A DNA stretch of 64,000 bases from Sistotremastrum niveocremeum HHB9708 (GCA_001630475.1 KV419400.1:434940-498939); one strand, 5' to 3'; positions 48,301 through 60,865 are shown, numbered from the stretch's first letter. A program made the numbers and translations. Notes: generated from the letters alone by a model not told the origin.

Positions 48301-49755
48301 TGGCATTTCTTTCTATCCCCTTTCACATTATCAATGTCTTCCATGTAGCCCTTGTCCGCACTGCAAACTCAAGCACAGACAGATGGAACGACACTCACAT
48401 CTTCAACGAGTGACACGGACCTCAATGGCGCTGCTAATGCAGCCAATGGCAAAGTAAATCCATTTCTTATAGTTGACTTGTACGAACTCATGCTCTGAAT
48501 CAGTCTGCTGCCATAGTGATTATCACGGCCGATTCAGGAGAAGGCTACCTCACCGTGGAAGGAGCCGCCGGCGACAGGAACGATCTGTCTGCTTGGCATA
48601 GTGGGGTACACCGTATCTTCTTCTTAACTTGAGCTTCGCACTAATCGGCCATATCAGGACGCACTTGTGCAACAAGTGGCTAAATACAATAATAACACTA
48701 TTGTCGTTGTCAATTCTGTCGGCGCGATCAACATGGAAGCATGGGTGACGAATCCCAATGGTAAGCGCTGTTTGACATGAAACAAATGTATCCGCCTGAA
48801 ATTTATTCTCACAGTATCTGCAATTGTTCGTATACGATCCTCACCAAATCTTGCTTTGTATCTCTGACTCGACTTCACACAGGTTTGGATGGGCGTTCCA
48901 GGTCAAGAAGCTGGTAACGGACTTCTAGATGTCCTCTACGGAAATGTCAATCCTTCTGGACGTCTTCCTTTCACCATCGGAAAGAGCATCAATGATTATT
49001 CAGCCGCTGTCCTCTACAGTGGCTCTGGAATCGTCCCAATCCCATACACCGAGGGACTTTTCATCGACTATTTCCACTTTGACCAAGTGAGTCGCTTACA
49101 ATAGATGAAGGCCACATTAACATATCTGCGCATTAGGCAAATATCACCCCCAGGTTTTTTGAATTCTCCTGATCTTATAGATCCTGCAACTCATGCCCTA
49201 TTGTGCCAGATACGAGTTCGGATTCGGCTTGTCGTACACGACCTTCCAATATTCCGGTATCTCCGTGACTGGCTCAACCGCAGGTGGTAGTCCTCCCACA
49301 GGCCCAGGTTCTTCGCTGGACCCATGGTGATTGTCCTCCCCCTTAAATAAAATCAAGAGATAACTAAAGGCAATTCTCGTAGGCTCCACAACCCCGTGGT
49401 TACGGTGACTTTCACTGTTGAGAATAGCGGAAGCATTGCAGGCACAGAGGTGATAATCTTACGATGCAGCGTAATTCATACGAACTGACCCGACAATGGC
49501 AACGCTTCATAGATACCTCAACTCTATCTGGGCCTTCCTACTTCGTCTCAGTCTCCCCCTAAACGGCTTAAAGGATTTGATTCGATCTTTTTACAAGCAG
49601 GTGCATCCCAGACTGTGTCCATGTCCCTCTCGCGATATGATTTCTCGACATGGAGCCCGACACAGCAGTCGTGGACGATTGCAACAGGGGTGACGACGAT
49701 TTATGTCGGTGCTAGCAGCCGGGATATTCGTCTGACAACCACGATCACAAATTGA
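45373..49755 (+). CDS. Secreted GH3 beta-glucosidase with N-terminal CBM1 domain
   Basis: A signal peptide ([20 protein letters not shown]) leads directly into a CBM1 cellulose-binding module: [11 protein letters not shown], then [15 protein letters not shown] and YYSQC across two introns. A Ser/Thr linker spans several small exons. The GH3 part begins [23 protein letters not shown] and includes [53 protein letters not shown] and ACAKHYI. The nucleophile motif is VMSDWW, followed by GLDMTMPGD. Its Asp codon is split between exons 47396-47407 and the one after 47464. The C-terminal GH3 and fibronectin III-like domains end [13 protein letters not shown]. The enzyme releases glucose from cello-oligosaccharides outside the cell. 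More than 20 exons, two of them 6 and 12 nt long. Confidence 0.9.
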
Positions 49756-50164
49756 TGTGGGAAACTATGTGTATTTGTATCACATCTGACTTCGAGCATT
49801 ATATTGCGCCATTGGAATTTTTGTAGTTTTCATCAGAATCCAATTTTCAACCGATCCTGCTATAACAAGCCGGGGTGTCTTCAGCCAAGTGATTGTGTGT
49901 CCTTCTGTGGTGTCGACTCTTCGAAGAGGTATATATGCGAACAATGCGCCAACGCGAGAAGCTAGATTGAGAATACACTATTGATGCTAGATATCGTCCA
50001 GAAAATGCGTATGAATAGTTAATGGTGAATGAGTGAAAGTAAAAGAAAACAATGCAGCACAGTGACAAGGAAAACAAACAATGAGGTTCTACAGGGTATA
50101 GCACATGGAAAGAGGGAAGAATAATGCAGTTCGACATTAACAATAATTAGTATGATTAGTCAAT
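49756..50164. other. Convergent 3' intergenic region
   Basis: 409 bp, AT-rich, between the stop codons of the beta-glucosidase and the RD-rich gene. Nothing coding recognised. Confidence 0.55.
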
Positions 50165-53100
50165 TCAGCCCTGCGCAGCAACACCGGCGTGTTGCTTCCA
50201 ATAAGGATCACCTCTCGCTGGAGATGAGCCAGACGAGCCAGTTGTAGGAGAATATAAGGACTCTCGAGGTGGTTCGGGGAGTGGATTGGTCCGGGTTAAT
50301 CCGTCATGCAAATCGAAAGGGGGCAGCGGTGTACGGGGTGGATAATATGGTTGAACAGGTTGTGGGTGGGCTTGTCGATTGGAACCTATGAAAGGGGCTT
50401 GCACAGCGTAGGAAGTGTGAGAGGAACCGGGTCCATAAGGAGGGAACCCAACGAAACTGTTGGAGTACGTGTTTGAGAATTGTGAGCCGTGATGATTGAT
50501 TCGTTCGATGCTCATAGCCAAGCTCCTGTGACTGCCATCATACATATCGCCATTTGGAGGGCCGGAGAGAGGGGAGTGAATATCGAAATTGTCGATAAGA
50601 TCACTATTGTAAGCGACACTTTTTCCCTTCCAGAGTCTGTCAGCTGCCCATGCCTCTCTAGCTCCTAACTCTGATTCCGGAGGGATATCTGAGGTCGGTC
50701 GCACAGTGTTGATAGTAGAAGCTCTTGACAGCGAGCCTCCATTAGTTGGCGCCGGAGTCGGCGGAGGACGCGCAGGCTGTTTTTTGTTGAGATCTGGTGG
50801 CATGACATCGGACATTCGATAAGACGGTTCCACCAAGGTAACAACGGGGTTCTCCTGGTCTGGGTTAGGATTGATTGGCTTTGGAGGAGGTAAGGGGGGG
50901 ATGTGAGAAGTAGACGGTCCATATGAAGGATCTGTGTCATGGGAGGTAGAGGAGGGTCCTGCGACATCAAACGCGAAAGGATCATATCGTTCAGGCGACT
51001 GAGACCGTTTTGCACGTTTCTCTTCTTTGGCCTTTTGCAGCTCACTGAGCTTGAGGATCTCCCGTTCGCGCTCCAGTTGCTTCTGTCTTTCGCGTTCTTG
51101 CTCCTTCTGAAAGTCGCGTTCTCTTTTCTTCAGACGCTCCTGCTCCCGCTCTTGTTGTTGCTGGAACTCTTGTTCCCGTGCCCGCTCCCTTTCGAGATCG
51201 CGTTCTCGTTTGCGTTGCATCTCTCTTTCCCTGAGTTGCTCGCGTTCGCGCTCTCTTTCCTGCAGCCGTTGCATGGCTCGGTCGCGGTCTCGCTCTGACT
51301 CTCTGTCGCGGCCGCCATCGCGTTCGCGATCATGCTCCCGGTCTCGGGGTCGAGAATGCTTCTCCTCATCGCGGTCTCTGTCTCTGTCTCTGTCCCGCCT
51401 GCTGCGTTGTCGATCTCTGTCTCTGTCTTTCTCCCGTTCTCGCTCCCTCTCTCGGTTTCGGTCCCTTTCCGGCTCTCGACGACGATCGTCAACATCCCTC
51501 TCCCTCTCGCGTGCATAGCGATGCTCTCGCTCACCACGGTCCCGGTCTCGCTCACGATCTCGGTCGCGATCCCTCTCCCGATCACGGTCTTTCGACCGCT
51601 TCTCCTTCTCAGGACTACTCGAATCCCGTTCAGCTCTGCGTTTCTTCGATGCCTCCACAATCTCCCATTCTTGGCCGGGGCCGGTGGAAGTGACAACGTT
51701 GGACCTGCCAGCACTTGGTTCGCCAAATGTGTCACTCCGGACTAAGCGATAGGTTTCTACACCGCGGTCCTTTTCTCCGTTTCTGGGTTTTGTTCGATCG
51801 CTTTCTCGACGTGTAGGAGCAGGTCTCTCAGTGTCCGACGGTCGTCTCCGGTCTCGCTCTCTTTCTCTGTCGTGATCTCTGTCCCTGCCCCTTTCCCTGT
51901 CCGCGTCTCGATCTCTAGGACGCTCCCGTTCTTTGGTTCTTTCTCTGTCTCGGTCACGACTTGAAGGGATGTTCTCGAGAGACTCTGGGAGCCTAGAAGA
52001 TCGATCTTCGCGTCGGCGGTCCTGCTCCCCCACTAGGGCGACATTGGGCTCCGCTCGAATGGTTATCGGTTGGGGTTTTTCGGGAGAAGGCCGTCGATCA
52101 TGGCTCCGTCCCTCTTTTTCGCCAACGACAGAAACAGAGATGGTAGGGTCATCCATAGACGGCCAAGCAACTTTCGAGCTCTCCCCTTTCTTTCCTTGAG
52201 ATACCGATTCGCTGTCGGAGCGTTTCTTTGAAGACTCGGCCTTGGGAGGAGAATATTCATGATGAGCCAAGCTGTCACGTGCGCGTGAATGAGTTTCTCT
52301 CCCACTGCCATGATTAGCAGAGGCAGCGGGTGGTCTCACTGATGACTGGTCCAACGGGGGCAGCACGGGCTGCTCGACGGGTGGGACACTGCCATACTTC
52401 GAAGTTCGTTCGAGAAGTCCCTCAGCTGTAGCAGGTACCCTTACAATATATTCGCGCTCCCGTGGCGGATTCTCGTGAGGTGCTACGCGAGGTGTTGGTG
52501 CGGCAGGGATAGGAGTAGACGAAGATTGGGGGGTTGGATGTAAGACTGGCTCATCGGGGTGGGGTGAAGGCCAAGGTAACGGAGGGCTGGAGATATCCAG
52601 CGGCGACTCTGGTGCATCTTCAATTTCCGTCCGTGGACGAGTTCGAGGAGTAGGCGGAGTGGGTTTTTCAGGTGGGACAGGGATAGACTGGGAGATAACT
52701 GGAGAACTGGCGATGTTAGATGACGAATTCCTTTCTGGCCCGGTCGGCGACACGTTTCCTGAGGAGCTCGGATCAGGATTTGTAATCGTGAGCTTTCCTA
52801 GGCCAGCTGGCTCAATCACCGACGATACCGAAGAGCGATGTGCACGATCAACATGATCACCCGCAAGTCGATTGGCCGGAGTCTCAGCCTTAGGCTCGAT
52901 CGAATGCGGGGACGATTGACTAGGAAAAGGACCGACAGGAACAACGTTGCCAGACCCTACATTAGCCGTGGAGCTTTCTGCAGGATCGCTCTCCAATGGC
53001 GGAGGCGGTACACGTTTACTCGAACCAGGCGTCCTAGGACTGAGTATATCGTGCGGATTGAGATCCAATGCCCCCGTAGGAGTAGGCGACGCCAAAATAG

Positions 53101-54396
53101 GGTCGAGTGTAGGCGGCGTACTGGATTTCGGGTCTACGGTTGATCCTCCATTTGTAGCACTAGAGTTCTGAAGGGAGGGTTCACTCAATTCACTTGAGCT
53201 TCCATTCGTCCTAAAGTCGGAAACAGGCCGTCGCATCATGCTAAACCTCTTGGCCATGCGTCCCAAGAGCGATGAACGCTTCTCCTGTCCGTTTCCTAAC
53301 GATGTCCTAGAAGCTGCAGGTCCTGAGCTAGAATAATGTGACGGCAAGTCGGAAAGAGCTGTGTTTGGAGATGGCTTGCTTAGTTTTCTCTGCAATCGAG
53401 TACCGCCTGCGGACTCGCTGGAAGGCGTTTGTTCATTGTCAGAGGGCGCGCGGCCGGGTAAGCTGTCTTTCCTTCGTTTTGACAACTTCCTGGTAGGAGT
53501 AGGGCCAGGGGGAGCCAGAACCTCAGGGGCGGATGTCGATTGAGACAGAGGGGATGGACGTATTTTATTTGTCTGCGGCGGCTGATAAGACTGAGTGTTT
53601 CGCATTCGAGGAGGCTGGATGAATGTATTGAGATGAAGGTCAAAGTAATTTTGTAAAATCGTACCGTAGGCTCGGGTGTCCTCTCCAGGCCAATGTCATA
53701 AGGAGAGTCGTGGTGCCAGTTTGTGCCCCAAGGATCGGATCCATCCAATAGATGTACATTAGGATTAGTGGCAGAGATTTTGCGCTTTCGGGGTTCATGG
53801 GGTTGTGAAGGGTCGGGAAGAGAGCTTTGGGTGGATGGATGTGCAGGATGATGATGAGACAATGGTGGTCGTAGTTGACTTCGCGCATCAGCTCGTAAAA
53901 GGTGATGATTGAGGTACCAACGTGGTCCCACCGGATTGTCGATTGTATAATATGAACGATAGTATGCCGGCGGCGTCGAATTCCAGTCGCCTTGCTTGCG
54001 ATGCCACGCGGGTGGACCGCCAGGCGACGGTGGTCGTTCGTCCTTGCCTTCTCTGGGACCAGATTCTGAGTCGGACTCTCTTTCTTTGCCTTTCACTGAA
54101 GGAGAAATATCGCCATGTCCTGAAACAATGATCTCCTGGGTCATTGAGGCTATTGATTTGGCGCTTGACTTGCGACTCCAGCGAGATCGACGTGAAGATC
54201 TCTGGTCCAATTCACGCGCCTCACGCGCTTCCTGAGATGCATAATAGTTTCGCAATTGCTCCACCGATAACCGTCCTCGCTCTGCACCCTGAGACTAGGG
54301 GAACCGAGTCAGTTGAACTGCTTAGCGGCCATGTTAAGCGGTCACCTCTTCAAATGGCTGGACATCCCACAGGGGATTTCTCGCCATAGTAGCCAT
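50165..54396 (-). CDS. Long disordered protein with Arg-Asp/Arg-Glu repeat tract
   Basis: Exons 54396-54346, 54294-53665 and 53614-50165 give 1376 residues. The first 230 residues include RLSVEQLRNYYASQEAREAR and RWYLNHHLLRADARSQLRP, which look structured and conserved. Most of the rest is Ser/Pro-rich and disordered. From about residue 780 to 1080 the chain is a dense mix of RD, RE and DR dipeptides (for example RDRDRERDRDRDRERDRDR), then a run of long charged helix (EREREQLREREMQRKRERDL). Such mixed-charge tracts are found in nuclear RNA-processing factors such as U1-70K, and a nuclear, condensate-prone role is inferred. No folded catalytic domain was seen. An ATG three codons in is an alternative start. 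Confidence 0.85.
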
Positions 54397-54717
54397 ATAT
54401 ACTATAGAAGGAGGATAGAAGGAGCCCGATAGCAGAGGAGCTGAAATGTACTTGTAGAAGGTGCAGAATGCAGAGCCGAGGCTGAACCTGCAGCGAGGAG
54501 GCCTGGCAACCAAATAATGCCAAACTCGCAAAAGTGACGGCGCCGTGCGTCCATCGGCAATTCATCTTTTTCAAGTTGATCGCGACAAAATGAACTTGTA
54601 TCGTTGCCTCTACCCTAGCCTCCAGCTTTGCGATTCTGACTATTCACCTACTCTGCAACGGCGATCTATTAGCAAATACATTCATATTTCTGGCTCCATG
54701 GACACGTATCCTTAGCG
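54397..54717. other. Intergenic region between RD-rich gene and P450
   Basis: 321 bp. Contains the promoter of the minus-strand RD-rich gene; nothing else recognised. Confidence 0.5.
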
Positions 54718-56375
54718 TCACTTTTGACTTTCTGCCGGTCGGCTTCTCCTTCTAATCTTCACATTCAAGTCACCGTCCGGCCGAATCATACCAAAGCCCC
54801 TGTTGTCGGGTGCAAATTTTACTGTCGAAGGGCTCCGACCGTCTAGTTCAATGACGAACTCCAGAAGTATCAGCACAGTCAAGATTCTGATCTTCCCGAC
54901 TGCGTAATGCCGTCCTTCACACTGCAACGAGGCGAGCTGTTAGGCCAAGTATTTCCCATTTGGGCAAGATTGGTCCACTTACTATACTGATGCCTCCTCC
55001 GAACGGCATGTGTGCGTGACTGGGCACGGTGGGGCTTCCAGTGTGAGTAAGAAAGCGATTTGGATCATAACGTAGGGGATCGTCATAGATGTTTTCATCT
55101 AGATGCACTGAACGTGTCACACAAACCACTTGTTCTCCAGGTTGCAAAAAATAACTCCCTATCGCGGTCCCGCCTTCTTCATGCACTTGTCGCATGGAGT
55201 ACGACGACGAAGCATACCGAAGCGTTTCATCGATCGCAGATTTCAGCAACGGCAACTCTGGTAAATCTTTGGCAAAGTCAACATAATTGTTGGCTCCAGG
55301 GTTCTTCTTGCGCCAAAGCTCCCACGCGCGGTCGATCTCATCGACCAATGGCTTTAATCCATCTGGATGTTGAAGTTGCAAGGCAAAGAGCCAGAATATT
55401 GCGTTCGGGGCATTTGCTAGCAGTGGCCACAAAATGCCCAAGAGAATACGAGCGATGTCAGAATCCGACCACCCCCCGTTCACTCCGAGGGAAATGCAAG
55501 AACTGGCCAGTTCGGAACCTTCGTGGTGCTTTTCGTCTTTCAAAGTGCTGATAATCTCTGTGACTAGGTATTCGCGGTGTTTCTCGAATCCCGGAACCTT
55601 TTGAGGCGGGCACCCGAACGCAACACGAGGCAGATTGGTATCAAATGCCCAGAATGCTTCGCGGAATGCCGGGGATAGAGCGGCCATGCCCGGACCAAAT
55701 ACCGAACGAGTGGAAGCATCAAACGCCAGGTCAAGGATGAAGGGAAGCAGACCCTGGTGCTTCCCAGCGGGTGGAAGCACTCGAGCGTCTATGATACTGC
55801 AGCCCTCTGACGCAAGGGACTGCAGCAAAGACGAAACAACTTTTGGCGATAAGTCACGGTGCATACTGGCCATGATATCCCCCAACACAGGAGAAGACAG
55901 CATCCTGTTCGGAAATCCAAAACAATTCTTGGCCCATAGTCCCTGCAGCGGCGACATTACGAATGACTATGCGTTGGTTCTTAGCACGGCCGGCAGGATA
56001 CGGAGCCTGAACACGCGTTCATTACCTTTGAGTTTTTGTATATTGCGGCGATAAGAGTCGCATTTGTGACATAGATCATCTTTCGACCATTAGCATGAAC
56101 GGCGAACGCTGGTCCGTGCTTTCTCCTGCATGATTAGATCAGTGTCGTTTCTTTGCAGGAGGTCGATCAATATACGTTGTTTCAGCGAAAAACCTGTCAG
56201 GATCTGCTTCCAAGGCTCTAGGTATGCTTTGCCAAGGCCACCTCGAGCGTACTGTGGGTAGTACAGCTTTCCTTCTGAAAACGGCGGTCCAAGATGGTGT
56301 GAAAAGAGCTCCCAACACTGCGATGAGGGAAGTAATGATGAGCCACGGCGGGTTGATATTCTCCCAGTAAAACAT
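54718..56375 (-). CDS. Cytochrome P450 monooxygenase
   Basis: Four exons (56375-56176, 56125-56026, 55966-54983, 54921-54718) give 495 residues. The N-terminal helix is in PPWLIITSLIAVLGALF, a membrane anchor. The I-helix region is GILWPLLANAPNAIFWLFAL, with Asn-Ala in place of the usual acid-Thr pair. The K-helix ExxR is ETLR, followed by AIGSYFLQPGEQVV and DPNRFL. The heme loop is FGGGISICEGRHYA, with the Cys at about residue 429 at an exon start. The FGGGxSxCxGRxxA heme loop and the I-helix resemble the CYP7/CYP8 branch (sterol 7-alpha-hydroxylase and prostacyclin synthase-like), common in fungi. The substrate is unknown. It faces SLD2 across a 225-bp divergent promoter. Confidence 0.92.
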
Positions 56376-56600
56376 GATAGGTGGTACGATAGCAGTGAGT
56401 GGTAGGAGAGAGAGAAGCGGTTGATAAATGCGCGATGTTGCATCTTTTGTAAACGAAAAGTGCCGAATCTAGGGGCTTCAAAACTCTCGATGCAATTGAG
56501 TACGAAGTCTAGGTTGGGGCCGGTTGCCGAAGGTGGGCCCGATAAGGTTGTCACGGGCTGTGACAACCATGTGACCGCACGCGTTTGTCAGTGCTCGAGC
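56376..56600. promoter_or_regulatory. Shared divergent promoter of P450 and SLD2
   Basis: 225 bp between opposite start codons. No specific motif recognised. Confidence 0.4.
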
Positions 56601-58113
56601 ATGGACGTGTCTGCTCTGAAAGCGGATCTGAAGACCTGGGAGCGCGATTTTAAGCTCAAGAACGGGAGACCACCTACTATTGACGATATAAAAGCCGATC
56701 CAATTGGTTCGTTTCCTTCAATCCAGATTGCAACATGTTGGGTTGACTTGCAATCCAGAGGCGAAGTACAAATTGCACAGGAAACTCACCAAGGATCCTG
56801 CACGAGCAAAGACACCCCCTCGAACTCGACCGCCTTACGCCTCCCAAAGAAGCCCATATCCAAAGGCTAAGCCTGAAGAATCCAATGTCCCAGCTCCTTT
56901 CAACCCATTCTCTCCCGTCAAAATTGCGACAAGCACCGTCAACCCATTCCTAACCCCGAGGGGAAAACAGAAGTTTCGAGAAACAACTCCTGATTCTACC
57001 CCGGGGCCATCGCAGCCTAACGCCTCTACCGTCTCTCCCAACCAATCGTTAGTAAAGGCGCGAAAACGACTCAGAGGAGAAGACGTTTCTCCGTCGCCCA
57101 TCGAGAAACGTCAACGAATAATATCTGGGATCATTGATCCGGATAGCGAGCCGCTTCCAGCAACGGGATCAGTCTTTCGACACGAGTCGGAGGAGGGCAT
57201 GAGCGACTCTCCTGTGAAACCCTCAGTGGACTCAAAATCTTTCACCCCGCTCTTTGGTGCCACCAACGGAAACGCTCATTCGCTCCAACGCTCCGTTTCT
57301 CTTGTCAATAATCTCTTTGGCATTCCCAAGAAAGCCATTGACGACATGGACGTGGACTGGGAACCAATCGCTGCTACCGAAAAGGTGCCATTACCTGCCA
57401 AGAAGACTCATGCATCCAAACAGAGAAAGGTCCTTCCAGGACCGCGGGGTTTAATACCATCGAAAGATGATCTCCGCGCTGTAACTACTACCGTCCCCTC
57501 TGAGGCACCGCAAGCCTCAGGAAAAGAACTCCCCCCATCCCCACAGTCCCCACATGATGTCGCTTCGACATCTTCATTATTACCTCCATCGCCTACAAAC
57601 AAGGATGCGTTCGTGACAAAGTCACAGAAATACAAACAAAACGGAAAGAAGTCCAACTCATCTACAGCACACCCGGCACAGGACGACAATCTCGGGAAGA
57701 AGCAAGATACAAGCGATGAATTCAAAATTGTTGATTATGTTTCCCCTAGGTATCAACGGCGCAGGATGATTGGTGACGATGAGGATATCGAAACCATCAC
57801 GTTGCCCGTGCGCAGACCAATATCCCAAATTTCACCGGAGAACTTCGCCAGCGAAGATGCCGAGCATGTCGAAGACGAGCTTCCCGAAGAGATGCATCGA
57901 GTTCTTTCGTTGCAAGATTCAGAGGCGGAAGCAAGAAGAAGAAGAAGGGAAGAAGAATATCTGTTCAAAGATTTGGTTTATGGTACAAGATTGCGGAAAC
58001 CTGACAAAGGGGCAGAGATATGGGACGCTGGGGAATGGGACGCCGAACAGGATCGCGAGACCGCAGAGGACTGGGATGAGGAAGGTCTGGCCTGGGAGGC
58101 CGGGACCTTGTGA
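56601..58113 (+). CDS. SLD2: Sld2-like DNA replication regulator
   Basis: Two exons (56601-56706 and 56759-58113) give 486 residues. The N-terminus ALKADLKTWERDFKLKNGRPP then IDDIKADPIEAKYKLHRKL is the Sld2/RecQL4 N-terminal signature. PFNPFSPVK and NPFLTPRGKQK are the next conserved blocks, with Ser/Thr-Pro sites suited to CDK control; many others follow. The C-terminal VSPRYQRRRMI and the acidic tail (EEYLFKDLVYGTRLRK) are typical. In yeast, CDK-phosphorylated Sld2 binds Dpb11 to start replication. The intron splits the Glu codon of DPIEAKYK, fixing the join. Sixty base pairs separate its stop from that of MED7. Confidence 0.92.
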
Positions 58114-58172
58114 TGAGTGATAGCGTATAGAAGGAAAGAGAATGGTATTCCAGAATGAAACAGCGGGTTGCT

Positions 58173-59241
58173 CTACCCGGCCTCTTCCGCCCATCGTAGG
58201 ACATCTTCAACTGTCAATTCGTGTGGAATAGCCTGTATACGAGCTCAGCGGTTCTAATGACACATTCCTTGGATCGTCACGTACAGCTGTCAATGATGTC
58301 GAATGCTGCTCCGTATATTAGACTCTGTTGGACGGAGTAAACTAAAACAAAGCATCGTACCTTTTCAAAGTTGCTGTGGAGCTGGGATGCCATACTAGAG
58401 CTCAGTCTAAGCCCAGATAGTTTTGCCTCCAAAGCGTCACATTTCCTTGTACAGCAGACTAAGGCGACGTTTGACTCGAAAAGTTCAGCGGCTTACTCAT
58501 GGATGAGCCGCGTCTCCTTGCGTCTCGTTTCCAGCTGGGATAACATCATGGATTCCAGATTGGCCCGTGCCTGTATCTTTTGATCAGACATACTCTGATA
58601 GAGTCAATGGCACCGACTTGAAATGGCCGCAGTTCATTGGCAGCCGCCATAATATTCTGGCTTAGCGTTGATATCCATGTTATATGCTGTATCCATTCAG
58701 GATCTGCTTGAATTGGGGGTGCAAGCAGAGACTTCAACAGAAAAGAGTACGTCAAGTCCAGAGACCGAAGTATCGACAAGAGTGCAGGACGTCGGTCTAT
58801 GTTCCCGGACTAGAGGTTCGTTGAAAGACATCGCAGGTGAATTGCATACCGACAGAAGGGTCTGAAGGGAACAATTGGGTGCCACCACCCTCCGCAAGGG
58901 TTGGAATATGTTCAGTTGTCTTTCGGAGAGTGTGCATTCATTATTTATCGAGTCAAAAGGCGGCTGGACTGACGTACAAACCAGGTATCACCGAAGACTG
59001 TATACTGGCCCTCCTCTAGAATCCAATCTACTCGAGGTTTTTCAAGAGACTCTAAAGGCCAATCAGGGACGCCATCTTCCTCCTCCAGGAGCTTTCGTTG
59101 AGACACATCGTCATCCGGCCCTGCTTCGGCTCGTCGTGCATTAAGCAACTCCAACAGGGATAAGTGTCGCGTCGTGTAATGACTGTATTGGGTTGGCGGG
59201 GAAGGGAACGGCGTAGTCACTTCAACGGGAGCGTCGTCCAT
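58173..59241 (-). CDS. MED7: Mediator complex subunit 7
   Basis: The protein begins MDDAPVEVTTPFPSPPTQYS, then HYTTRHLSLLELL, as in fungal Med7. PRVDWILEEGQYTVFGDTW is the conserved middle of the N-terminal half. After introns comes LFPSDPSVDRRPALLSILRSLDLTYSFLLK and the hallmark ANELRPFQARANLESMMLSQ, matching NEYRPHQARETL of human MED7. Removing a 47-nt intron between ELRPFQ and ARANLE is needed to read this motif. A coiled coil (RRKETRLIHEKCDALEAKL) follows. The last exon ends AIPHELTVEDVLRWAEEAG. Med7 is an essential middle-module subunit that pairs with Med21 and Med31. About six exons. Confidence 0.88.
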
Positions 59242-60267
59242 GTTTCGTCTTTGGTACGCCGGCGAACTAAACAAGTTCCCGAAAGAAAGGCGGAGTTCCA
59301 AATTGCTGATAAGTCTGTCAAGCTCCCCAACATGCGCTGGCACGGCTCCTTCGCGTTCTTACCCTTGTCGCCCTCTGTTTTCAAAGTGTACTCTTGAATA
59401 TATCCCAATCAAACGAGTGTTTCTGTTCCAGGAGATCGTTCGTCGCTTTGTCTGAGTACGAACTACTCAGGCCCGAGCAGATAATGTGGCTTCCTTGTCG
59501 CGCTCTGCTTGTCGTACAGAGGCCCCTTGCTTGATCCGATTTTCCCGATTCGTTGAGTGGGGCTCAGTCCGTTATGGGAATATGAACCGCAGGATCTCTC
59601 CTGGCGCATTTAATTTCTTCTTCTGCCCCGTCAAATCGGATGTATTTTCAGAGTTCAGAGCGGATCCTGGGCACGTACATCCTTACTGCCCGGATAATAA
59701 CACGTTGTCCGATCATGCATGCTGCATGACATTGTGGCGTTCCACTCTCGGGGCCTGTGTTCGAGGATGTTATTAATCAGTCTTGGGCGATTGAGTTTTG
59801 TTGTCCTGCCAGCCCTGAGTCTAGGCATCCTCGCCCGCCTGAACCTACGTATATACCCGAATTCGTTCACTGAGTGGAGGAGCTAGCATACCCCATGTTG
59901 CTCACAGTCCTGACTTGACTTTCGGTACCGATCACTGGCCTCGTGGGGGTGTGTGGCGGACTCCCACTTCCACCACTGATCTTCCGCTTTTGAAGGGACG
60001 ACCAGGGTAAGATGTTCGCTTTATCCTATCTCGCCTTATCCGGAAACGAACTCGAACGATCATGATAGCATTGCCGAAGAGCCCACTGATCTATACATCT
60101 CACATGATACTGTCCATCATTTCGCATTGACTAAAACGAGTCCGCTAACGAAGCATGCAGGTACCCACGTCCTTCTTGCTATCATCACTCTTCTCTAGCG
60201 ACGGAACTAGGGACTTAATTCTGGACTATGCGTGCGGCTTCTAATGCCTTGAGGACGTGCCACTTTG
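59242..60267. other. Intergenic region with scattered short frames
   Basis: About 1 kb. Frames at 59486-59776 and on the opposite strand are Cys- and Arg-rich without motif. No repeat or RNA gene recognised. Confidence 0.45.
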
Positions 60268-60865
60268 TTATCCAAACCGGATAAGGACCCTTTGTTTCTC
60301 AGAGTCAGTCGGATGTCTATGGATATGTGGACAGAACATACGATGGTCCAGATAGTGGCGGAGCGATTTTCATACAGCGAGATGCAGTCGACAGTGAATT
60401 GATGCCATTCAGTGCCCTGCAGTGTTCTCGCGTGCTTGAATTTCTGCATCCCTGCGATCTGAGCAATCAACCAGTCGATAATCTTCGCGTCGCTCTCTCT
60501 GTCTTGCTGAGTGGGTGGTGATGCCGAGGTTTGATCTGCTGTCCCTGTCGATGTTGGGTAGGAGGATGATGTCTGCGAGTAGCCTGTGGCGAGGGGCGAG
60601 GTGGTACTCTGGCGTTGAGAGGGAGGATTTCTGGGACGTGCAGTGTTTGCCCGTGGCAAACCTTGTGCGTTACTGATACCTACATGTTAGATAGTTCGGG
60701 ATCGAGAATAAAACTCACTTACGAATCCGCTACACGCTGGCCAGGTTGATGTACCGGTGCCCAGATATTTTCTTCGAAATGTTGCGCAAGGAATTGTTCC
60801 GAGAATGATGAATCGGAGGATTCAGAGGTATTGTTTGCGCTGGTGCTGGGGTTATTGTTGCTCAT
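60268..60865 (-). CDS. Small hypothetical protein, Ser/Thr-rich
   Basis: The start MSNNNPSTSANNTSESSDSS leads to SFSEQFLAQHFEENIWAPVHQ and, after an intron whose 3' site restores SNAQGLPRANTARPRN, to a polar region with many Ser and Thr. A more structured end contains DAKIIDWLIAQIAGMQKFKH and EWHQFTVDCISLYENRSATIW. A 44-nt GT-AG intron near 60300-60340 with a CTGAC branch site joins to QRVLIRFG and a stop at 60268. If it is not spliced the frame runs on to 60207. Length is about 150-185 residues. I recognise no family. Confidence 0.6.

Noticed and set aside
51210-51745. Plus-strand frames rich in Ser and Arg
   Set aside because: They are the complement of the RD/RE repeat tract of the minus-strand gene and arise from its codon repetition.
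58546-58640. Apparent frame change in MED7 after ELRPFQ
   Set aside because: Removing a 47-nt GT-AG intron restores the family motif ELRPFQARANLE, so this is splicing, not a defect.
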